Below are positions 57,495-64,000 of a DNA stretch of 64,000 bases, in pieces. The notes under the pieces are model-generated. The model did no database searches. It was given only the letters and a program-made list of their open reading frames with translations, and was not told the DNA's origin. A program made the position numbers and the translations under genes. Position 1 is the first letter of the stretch; each line of letters opens with the position of its first letter. Source of the stretch: Micrococcus sp. (GTDB taxonomy: Bacteria; Actinomycetota; Actinomycetes; Actinomycetales; Micrococcaceae); contig JASBVO010000006.1 in assembly GCA_029961105.1 (NCBI GenBank), positions 166,185 through 230,184 of the forward strand. Direction: 5' to 3'.

Positions 57495-57812
57495 TCAGCG
57501 GGCCGCGGCCTCGACGAGGAGGATGCCGCCGATGATCAGGGCGATCCCCAGGGCCATGACCCAGGTGAAGCGCTCCTTGAACAGGGCCGCGCCCAGCACC
57601 GCCGTGATGGCCACCCCCGCAGCCGACCAGATGCCATAGGCCACGCCCAGTGGCATGCCAAGGGCCAGGACGGCCGCGAGGAGGGTGAACGCGAGGGTAT
57701 AGCCGGCGACGACGGGCAGGTACCAGGCCCTGGAGCCTTTCGTGGCCATGCGCAATGACAAGGTGGCGCTGACCTCGGCGACGATGGCCAGGCTCAGAAG
57801 GAACCAGTGCAT
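57495..57812 (-). CDS. SMR-family multidrug efflux subunit B
   Basis: MHWFLLSLAIVAEVSATLSLRMATKGSRAWYLPVVAGYTLAFTLLAAVLALGMPLGVAYGIWSAAGVAITAVLGAALFKERF. Confidence 0.92.
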   Translation of the reverse strand: MHWFLLSLAIVAEVSATLSLRMATKGSRAWYLPVVAGYTLAFTLLAAVLALGMPLGVAYGIWSAAGVAITAVLGAALFKERFTWVMALGIALIIGGILLVEAAAR

Positions 57813-58180
57813 GCCGTCTCTCGTCCCTTGCCTGGCAGCTCCGCGTCCTCGCGCTCGCCCGCCGCGTGCGATCCTAGTTCCACGCACAGCACCCCGGTGA
57901 TGATGACCAGGATGCCCAGGCCCATCGTCCAGTTCATGGGCTCGCCGAACAGGACCGCGGAGAGGGTGGCGGTCAGGGCGACCCCGCTGGCGGCCCAGAT
58001 CCCATAGGCGGCTCCCAGGGGCATGCCCTGGCGCAGCGCTCCGGCGAGAAGGCTGAAGGCGACGAGGTAGCTGGCCGCGGTCACGCCATAGAGAGGAGGC
58101 GTTTCCAAGGCGGCCTTCAGTGTCAGCGACCCGGTGACCTCGGCCAGCACGGCGCCGATGAGCAGGCCCCACCGCTTCAT
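57794..58180 (-). CDS. SMR-family multidrug efflux subunit A
   Basis: MKRWGLLIGAVLAEVTGSLTLKAALETPPLYGVTAASYLVAFSLLAGALRQGMPLGAAYGIWAASGVALTATLSAVLFGEPM; overlaps subunit B by 19 bp. Confidence 0.92.
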   Translation of the reverse strand: MKRWGLLIGAVLAEVTGSLTLKAALETPPLYGVTAASYLVAFSLLAGALRQGMPLGAAYGIWAASGVALTATLSAVLFGEPMNWTMGLGILVIITGVLCVELGSHAAGEREDAELPGKGRETACTGSF

Positions 58181-58707
58181 GCTCGCGTTCCCTGGTCGAT
58201 CAGGCCGAGGGCGAGGTCCAGGAGCGACTGTCGTTCATCGTGATCGAGGGTCACGACGCCGAGGCACTGGTTGATCCAGGCCCCGTCGGCCAGCAGTCGC
58301 GCGGCCTGGTAGGCGGCCCGCTGTGGCGCCGGGCCTTCGATGCCGGTCCCGAACCAGGGGTCGAGCCGGGCGACCCACTGGCTGCGCAGGCGGTCACGGA
58401 GGCGGGCGTCGGCCAGCATGGCCAGGTCCGAGGGATCGAAGTCGCCCGTCAGCGTCCAGTGCACGTAAGCCCGCAGCCGCCCCAGCGCGTCGGCTCCCGG
58501 GTCGATACGGCGGTTGAGCTCGGCTTCCCAGCGATCCACGACGTGGTCCACCACGGCCATGGACAGGGCCTCCTTCGTCGGGAAGTGATGCACCACGCCG
58601 GGCTTGGTCATCCCGGCCTGCCGCGCCACGGCATCGAGCGTCAGCACCTGGCCTTGGCGCAGCACCGCGAGCGCATCGTCCAGGAGGGATTCGCTGCTGC
58701 GGGCCAC
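58177..58707 (-). CDS. TetR-family transcriptional regulator
   Basis: SLLDDALAVLRQGQVLTLDAVARQAGMTKPGVVHHFPTKEALSMAVVDHVVDRW; GTG start; 4-bp overlap with SMR A. Confidence 0.92.
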   Translation of the reverse strand: MARSSESLLDDALAVLRQGQVLTLDAVARQAGMTKPGVVHHFPTKEALSMAVVDHVVDRWEAELNRRIDPGADALGRLRAYVHWTLTGDFDPSDLAMLADARLRDRLRSQWVARLDPWFGTGIEGPAPQRAAYQAARLLADGAWINQCLGVVTLDHDERQSLLDLALGLIDQGTRA

Positions 58708-58717
58708 GCCGGCAACT

Positions 58718-58733
58718 TACCATACGAATGGTA
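58718..58733. promoter_or_regulatory. TetR operator candidate TACCATACGAATGGTA
   Basis: 14/16 palindrome, 11 bp upstream of the TetR GTG start. Confidence 0.7.
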
Positions 58734-58878
58734 GGTGAGGTGGGCCACTCGTGAGCGGGCATGGCCGGTTTGACCTGGCGGGGGGCGTTGCGGATAGGTT
58801 CGAGACCCGCCCCGGCTGCCGTGGATCCGGCACCGGGGGCGGCAACGTAACCAGATCCCCGTAAGAGAGGACCCAGCG

Positions 58879-59141
58879 TGATTGGATTCATCGTGGCCGG
58901 ACTCGTCATCGGCGCCCTGGCCCGCCTGATCAAGCCCGGCAAGCAGAACCTCGGACTGGTGGCCACCCTGCTGCTCGGACTGGTCGGCTCCGTGATCGGT
59001 GGCGTGGTGGCCAACCTGCTGGGCACCGGCGACATCTTCGAGCTGAACATCCTCGGCTTCATCGTGGCCGTGATCGCGGCCGTGGCCCTGATCGGCGTCG
59101 CCGAAGCCCTGGCCGGACGCAGCCGCTCCCGCTCCCACTGA
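58879..59141 (+). CDS. GlsB/YeaQ/YmgE-family stress-response membrane protein
   Basis: MIGFIVAGLVIGALARLIKPGKQNLGLVATLLLGLVGSVIGGVVANLLG (exact start within 1 nt of 58878; GTG start). Confidence 0.9.
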
Positions 59142-59168
59142 TGCCTTGCCCACCGCGGGATCCCTGGA

Positions 59169-59196
59169 GCCCGTCACCGGACGTGCGGTGACGGGC
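59169..59196 (+). terminator. intrinsic-type hairpin after GlsB-like gene
   Basis: GCCCGTCACCG-gacgtg-CGGTGACGGGC, 11-bp perfect stem. Confidence 0.7.
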
Positions 59197-59224
59197 GAGG
59201 GGCCCGGGGTGGTATGACTGGGGC

Positions 59225-60721
59225 ATGTCGATGCAGGCAGTCGCCGGGACCGCGGTGGATCCGAGGGCTCTGGGCGGCATACCGCGGGCGCGGATGGCGG
59301 CGGGCCTCGCCGTCGCCGTACTGGTCCCGGGGGCACTGCAGACCCTGTGCCTGGTGGTGTGGGATGCCGGGCTGACCACCACGTCCTTGCTGCAACTCAC
59401 CGGTGCGGTGGTGGCGGCCCTGCTCGGAGGCCTGGTCCCCGGACTGGTCGCGGCGCTGTGGGCGAGCCTGTTGCTGAACTACTTCATGGTCGAGCCCACC
59501 GGGTCGTTGTTCATCCACGACGCCGCAACGGCCGTCTCCTTGGCCTGCTTCGTGATGGTGTCGGGGGCGGTGGCCCTGGTGGTGCATCTCTCGGCGCGGC
59601 GGCTGGCGCAGGCGCGGCGGGCGCAGGCCGAGGCGGAGGTGCTCAACCGGCTGGCGCTGATCGTGGTGGCCGCGGAGGATCCGGTGTCCAGTCTGCTGGG
59701 ACAGGCCCGGGAGGTGTTCGGCCTGGACGGTGTCGCGCTGTTCGTCCACCCCCCGGCCATCGCGGGACAGTCGGAGCCGAAACTGCGGTGGGAGCGGGGA
59801 GCGGCGGTCGGACGGGTGCCGGCCTCGGTGGACAAGGCGGACATGGTGGAACCGGTGGACGAACACACCGTCCTGGCGTTGCGCGGCCCGCGGGTGCCGA
59901 CCGGGGAGCGGGACCTGCTGCGGGCGTTCACTGCTCAGTTGGTCGCGGTGCAGGACCGCCAGCGGCTGATGCGCAGCATGGACGAGAACCGGGTGCTGGC
60001 CCAGGACAACAAGATGCGCACCTCCATCCTGCAGGCGGTCAGCCACGACCTTCGCACCCCACTGGCCGGGATCAAGCTGGCGGCAAGCAGCCTGCTCCAG
60101 CCCCAGGGACGCTTCGATGCCGCTGAACAACATGAACTGCTGGACACCATCGAGGCCTACGCCGACCAATTATCGGGGATGGTGGAGAACCTGCTGGACA
60201 TGTCCCGGATCACCGGGGACGCGGTGGGTGCGGTACTGGGGCCGGTGCAGTGGCAGGACGTGCTGCCGGGGGCGCTGGGCGCGGTCCCGGCCGAGTCCGT
60301 CGATCGGCACGGCGTGCAATCCGGTGGTCCGGTGCTGGCGGATGCCGGACTGCTGGAGCGGGTGATCGCGAACCTGGCCGAGAACGCCCACCGCCACGCC
60401 CCCGGATCCCGGATCACCCTGGTGAGCGGCGACCGGATCGACGACGCCGGGACAGTGGTCGGCGAGCTCCGGGTGATCGACACCGGCTCACTGCCCCTGC
60501 CCCAGGATCTGGAGCAGTTGTTCACCCCCTTCCAGCGCTTCGATGACACCGGGGACGGGTCCGGGACCGGCCTGGGCCTGGCGGTGGCCCGCGGGCTCAC
60601 CGAGGCCATGGGTGGAACCTTGCACGCCCAGCGGACCCCCGGCGGAGGGCTGACCATGGTCCTGCGCTTGCGTCAGGCCGCCCCGGGTCCGGGCACCGGA
60701 GCACCGGCGGAGGGGCGGTGA
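59225..60721 (+). CDS. DUF4118/KdpD-like sensor histidine kinase lacking the N-terminal KdpD and Usp domains
   Basis: LLGGLVPGLVAALWASLLLNYFMVEPTGSLFIHDAATAVSLACFVMVSGAVALVVHLSARRLAQA; AVSHDLRTPLAGIKLAASSLL; GTGLGLAVARGLTEAMGGTL. Confidence 0.9.
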   Translation: MSMQAVAGTAVDPRALGGIPRARMAAGLAVAVLVPGALQTLCLVVWDAGLTTTSLLQLTGAVVAALLGGLVPGLVAALWASLLLNYFMVEPTGSLFIHDAATAVSLACFVMVSGAVALVVHLSARRLAQARRAQAEAEVLNRLALIVVAAEDPVSSLLGQAREVFGLDGVALFVHPPAIAGQSEPKLRWERGAAVGRVPASVDKADMVEPVDEHTVLALRGPRVPTGERDLLRAFTAQLVAVQDRQRLMRSMDENRVLAQDNKMRTSILQAVSHDLRTPLAGIKLAASSLLQPQGRFDAAEQHELLDTIEAYADQLSGMVENLLDMSRITGDAVGAVLGPVQWQDVLPGALGAVPAESVDRHGVQSGGPVLADAGLLERVIANLAENAHRHAPGSRITLVSGDRIDDAGTVVGELRVIDTGSLPLPQDLEQLFTPFQRFDDTGDGSGTGLGLAVARGLTEAMGGTLHAQRTPGGGLTMVLRLRQAAPGPGTGAPAEGR

Positions 60722-61392
60722 CGACGGTGCTGGTGGTCGAGGATGAACGCCGGTTGCTGCGTGCCCTGCAGCTGGCGTTGCAGTCCCACGGCTATGACGT
60801 GGTGGCCGCGCCGACCGGCACCAGCGCCCTGGCGTCCTTGGCCGAGCGCGCGGTGGACGCGGTGGTGCTGGACCTGGGTCTGCCGGACATGGACGGCCAG
60901 GTCCTCATCCGGCGGGTACGCGCCACAGCGTCGATCCCGATCCTGGTGCTCTCGGCCCGGCACGCATCCGCGCAGAAGGTGGCTGCCCTGGACGCCGGGG
61001 CCGACGACTACGTGACCAAGCCCTTCGGGCTGGACGAGCTGCTGGCCCGACTGCGGGCGGTGCTGCGCCGCGGGCATCCCACTGCGGACCTCGACCGTGT
61101 GGACACAGGGAGTTTCTCCCTGGATTTCCCCGCACGCCGAGCGGCCCGGAACGGGGACGAGGTGCGGCTGACCCCGACCGAGTGGAAGATCCTGGAGGTG
61201 CTCACCCATACTCCGGGGCGGCTGGTGCCGCACCAGGAGATGCTGGAGCGAGTGTGGGGGCCGGCCTATGTCAAGGAGACCCAGTACCTGCGGGTCTACC
61301 TGGGCCAACTGCGGCGCAAGCTCGAGGCGGATCCGTCCCGGCCCCGGCACCTGATCACCGAGGCCGGGCTCGGCTACCGCTTCGACCCCTGA
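60718..61392 (+). CDS. KdpE-like OmpR-family response regulator
   Basis: GTGA overlap; VLVVEDERRLLRALQLALQSHGYDVVAAPTGTSALASLAERAVDAVVLDLGLPDMDGQVLIRRVR; LTPTEWKILEVLTHTPGRLVPHQEMLERVWGPAYVKETQYLRVYLGQLRRKLE. Confidence 0.93.
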   Translation: MTTVLVVEDERRLLRALQLALQSHGYDVVAAPTGTSALASLAERAVDAVVLDLGLPDMDGQVLIRRVRATASIPILVLSARHASAQKVAALDAGADDYVTKPFGLDELLARLRAVLRRGHPTADLDRVDTGSFSLDFPARRAARNGDEVRLTPTEWKILEVLTHTPGRLVPHQEMLERVWGPAYVKETQYLRVYLGQLRRKLEADPSRPRHLITEAGLGYRFDP

Positions 61393-61414
61393 ACACGGCG
61401 GACCGGAGCGCCGC

Positions 61415-63391
61415 TCAGCCGACGTGGACCCACGGGCGGCGGGTGACGTCCGGTTCGGCGCGGCGCAGGATCTCCCGGGTGACCGGGGCGATCTCCCCGG
61501 CGCCGAACACCAGGAAGCGCAGCAGGTTGGCCAGCGGGTCGCCCTCGGTCCAGCGGAAATGCACGTGCGGCATCAGCCCGGTGACATCCCGGATGTGCAG
61601 CAGCACCGCGGCGATCGTGTTCGGCACCGCGGGCCCGTGCACCTCGAGGATCCTGTATCCGTGCCGGGTGATCCCGTGGACGTACAGCTCGGTCTCGAAC
61701 TCGGAGGAGTCCTCCACCACGACCTCCAGGAAGATGACGTCGGCCTCCACCGGCAGGTGATAGACCGCCTGGGCCGCGGACAGCTTCTTGCGGTAGGCGG
61801 CCTCGTCCAGACGGCGCGGCTCGTGGGCGATGATCTGGATCGGCCCGGTGTCCTCGGCGGCCAGGAACTCCACCGCCGCCGCGTCCAGGTGGACCCGGGT
61901 GGCGTGCAGCTCGAAGGAGCGGGACGCCCGGGACGCGAAGGAGATCACCACGATGCCCAGGATGAACAGCGTGGCGATGCGGATGCCCTCGGGACGCTCC
62001 ACGATATTGACCGCGGCGGTGTAGATGAACACCACGGCGATCGCCCCGAAGCCGGCCATCGACCACCATTGCCCGCGAGCCCGCGCCGACAGGGTCACCG
62101 CCACGGCTGCAGAGGTGATCAGCATCAGGACCCCGGTGGCGTAGGCCCCGCCCTGGGCGTCGACGTCGGCGTCGAAGGCCAGGGTGACGGCGAACGCGAC
62201 GGCGGTCAACACCAGCACCAGCGGCCGGGAGGCCTTCGCCCATTGCGGGGCCATCCCGTACCGGGGCAGATAACGGGGCACCAGGTTCAGCAGTCCAGCC
62301 ATGGCCGAGGCCCCGGCGAACCAGAGGATCGTGATGGTGCTGACGTCATAGACGGTGCCGAAACCCTCCCCGAGGTGCTCATGCGCCAGGTAGGCCAGGG
62401 CACGGCCGTTGGCCTGGCCTCCAGGCTGGAATTCCTGGGAGGGGATCAGCACCACCGTGGTGAAGCTGGAGGTCAGCAGGAACCCACTCATGATCAGCGC
62501 GGCACCGGTGAGCAGCCGTCGGGTGCCCCGGATCCTGCCCGCCGGGTGCTGCTCAGTATCGAACCGGTCCCCGCTCACCTGGGGCATGACCGCCACCCCG
62601 GTCTCGAATCCGGAGAGCCCCAGCGCCAGTTTGGGGAAGACCAGCACGGCCGCGGCAACCGCCAGCGCCGGATTGCCGTAGGAGCCGGCCAGGGCACCCG
62701 CCCAGTCACCCACCACCATGGGATGTGAGAACGCGATGGCCAGGCAGACGACGATCAGCGCGGCGTTCAGGGTCAGGTAGACCGCCACCACCACCACCGC
62801 CACCCCGATGACCTCGTGGAACCCGCGCAGGAACACCACGCCCAGGGCGCCCAGGAGCACCAGCGTGATGGCCACCTCCTGGCCGCGCAGCCCCGCAGGG
62901 ACCAAGGGATTCTCCACCAGGTGCGCGGTGGCATCGGCGGCCGAGAGGGTCATGGTGATGATGAAGCTCGTGGCCGCGAAGCCGAGCAGGCCCAGGACCA
63001 GGAGCTTGCCCCGCCAGCGAGGCAGCAGGCGTTCCAGCATCGCGATCGAACCCGAGCCGTGCGGGCTCTCACCGGCCACTCGCCGATAGACCGGCAACGC
63101 CCCGAACAGCGTCACCAGCACCAGCACCAGCGTGGCCAGCGGGGACAAAGCCCCCACCGCCAGGGCTGCGATGGCCGGCTGATACCCGAGGGTGGAGAAG
63201 TAATCCACACCGGTCAGGCACATCACCTGCCACCACGGATGCCGGCTCTCCCGCTTCCCGGCCTTCGCGTAGGGCCCTTGGCGCAATCCACGCACCTCCG
63301 GCAGGTCATGCAGCAACCACCGGCGCACCCGCTCTCGCCGGGAAGGAGCAGTCCCCCGCAATTCCCACGGAGGCTGGCTCATCGTCGTCAT
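61415..63391 (-). CDS. APC-superfamily permease with large cytoplasmic C-terminal domain (potassium or amino-acid transporter)
   Basis: [105 protein letters not shown]; ~200-aa soluble C-terminus. Confidence 0.85.
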   Translation of the reverse strand: MTTMSQPPWELRGTAPSRRERVRRWLLHDLPEVRGLRQGPYAKAGKRESRHPWWQVMCLTGVDYFSTLGYQPAIAALAVGALSPLATLVLVLVTLFGALPVYRRVAGESPHGSGSIAMLERLLPRWRGKLLVLGLLGFAATSFIITMTLSAADATAHLVENPLVPAGLRGQEVAITLVLLGALGVVFLRGFHEVIGVAVVVVAVYLTLNAALIVVCLAIAFSHPMVVGDWAGALAGSYGNPALAVAAAVLVFPKLALGLSGFETGVAVMPQVSGDRFDTEQHPAGRIRGTRRLLTGAALIMSGFLLTSSFTTVVLIPSQEFQPGGQANGRALAYLAHEHLGEGFGTVYDVSTITILWFAGASAMAGLLNLVPRYLPRYGMAPQWAKASRPLVLVLTAVAFAVTLAFDADVDAQGGAYATGVLMLITSAAVAVTLSARARGQWWSMAGFGAIAVVFIYTAAVNIVERPEGIRIATLFILGIVVISFASRASRSFELHATRVHLDAAAVEFLAAEDTGPIQIIAHEPRRLDEAAYRKKLSAAQAVYHLPVEADVIFLEVVVEDSSEFETELYVHGITRHGYRILEVHGPAVPNTIAAVLLHIRDVTGLMPHVHFRWTEGDPLANLLRFLVFGAGEIAPVTREILRRAEPDVTRRPWVHVG

Positions 63392-63574
63392 CGCTATGTC
63401 CTTCCGCGCCATCTCGACCACTGGAACGAAGCAGACGGTACGCCTCACCACCGGCGTGCCTCCGTGATCTTGATGGATCCTTTACACCCCTCCCTGCACG
63501 ACCTGCGGTGACGACGGCTTCCCGGAGCTCGCGCCGGGACGGATCAGCGCGTCCGCGCGCATGGTTCTGCAGGG

Positions 63575-63629
63575 CCATGCTCGAGCCATACTCGAGTCAT
63601 ACCTGAGTCATGCCGGAGTCCTACGCGAG
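63575..63629. repeat. five tandem 11-bp repeats, consensus YCATRCYBGAG
   Basis: CCATGCTCGAG CCATACTCGAG TCATACCTGAG TCATGCCGGAG TCCTACGCGAG, immediately followed by ccgTTGACA. Confidence 0.85.
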
Positions 63630-63632
63630 CCG

Positions 63633-63638
63633 TTGACA
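63633..63638 (+). promoter_or_regulatory. -35-like TTGACA
   Basis: Canonical hexamer 3 bp after the 11-bp repeat array; possible -10 CAGTGT at 18-nt spacing. Confidence 0.5.
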
Positions 63639-63754
63639 CCCTGATCGCCGAGGTGCCAGTGTGCACTGCATCGCAGGTGGGCCTCGATTCGCTTGGATCA
63701 GCACCGGCATCCCCCCTCTCCGGCGCTGGGTTGTAGTGCATCTCACTGGAAGGC

Positions 63755-64000
63755 ATGGCCGTGACGGATCACCATGATGCTCTCGCCGATCGGGGGTCCG
63801 GGATTCGCGGCCCGGGCCGGCTGTTCCCCCAGGGACTGGGCACGGTTGAGAGCCGCCTCGCATCCGGCAGGGAAGGCAGGGAGGTCGCGGCCTTCGTGCC
63901 GGCGGCCGGTTCGCCCGACGGCGGAGGCGGCGGTTCGGGCGTGCTCGTCGACTCCCGGTTCGACCAGCGGGTGCGCTGGTCCCCCGGTGAACGACTGGAC
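63755..64000 (+). CDS. start of a protein running off right edge; possibly adenylation-domain (NRPS-like) protein
   Basis: ATG at 63755, open to edge: MAVTDHHDALADRGSGIRGPGRLFPQGLGTVESRLASGREGREVAAFVPAAGSPDGGGGGSGVLVDSRFDQRVRWSPGERLD. Confidence 0.4.
   Translation, partial: MAVTDHHDALADRGSGIRGPGRLFPQGLGTVESRLASGREGREVAAFVPAAGSPDGGGGGSGVLVDSRFDQRVRWSPGERLD

Noticed and set aside
58790-58830. GGTTCGAGACCC resembling a tRNA T-arm
   Set aside because: No acceptor stem, D-arm or anticodon stem can be formed with the flanking sequence.
61424-62728. Plus-strand ORF opposite the APC permease
   Set aside because: Shadow ORF; real gene is on the minus strand with TM segments and a start near 63391.
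63575-63629. 11-bp repeats considered as a CRISPR array
   Set aside because: Units are contiguous with no spacers and far too short; no cas genes present.

Overview
64 kb of high-GC actinobacterial chromosome (gene content and codon bias look Micrococcaceae-like; this is inference). It is densely coded with mostly single-copy metabolic, transport and regulatory genes. Main loci: divergent double-hotdog thioesterases; a membrane sulfite-oxidase-type enzyme; RlmC; a HAD-GH65 fusion; three two-component systems; two tandem FtsX/MacB-type ABC operons sharing a ~909-bp identical block; LysE/LysG; an intact IS3-family element; a siderophore ABC operon with an IdeR/DtxR-like box; GntP; CueP; a TetR plus paired-SMR efflux operon; and a KdpDE-like pair convergent to an APC permease. 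No rRNA, tRNA or CRISPR was recognised. The strongest unexplained signals are: (1) five 11-bp direct repeats placed directly before a TTGACA at ~63.6 kb; (2) the 909-bp identity block between two otherwise diverged ABC permease operons; (3) in-frame minisatellites inside a response-regulator receiver domain and an MFS loop; (4) a recurrent -10-like hexamer 6-8 nt before start codons (leaderless genes); (5) operator-like palindromes at several promoters.
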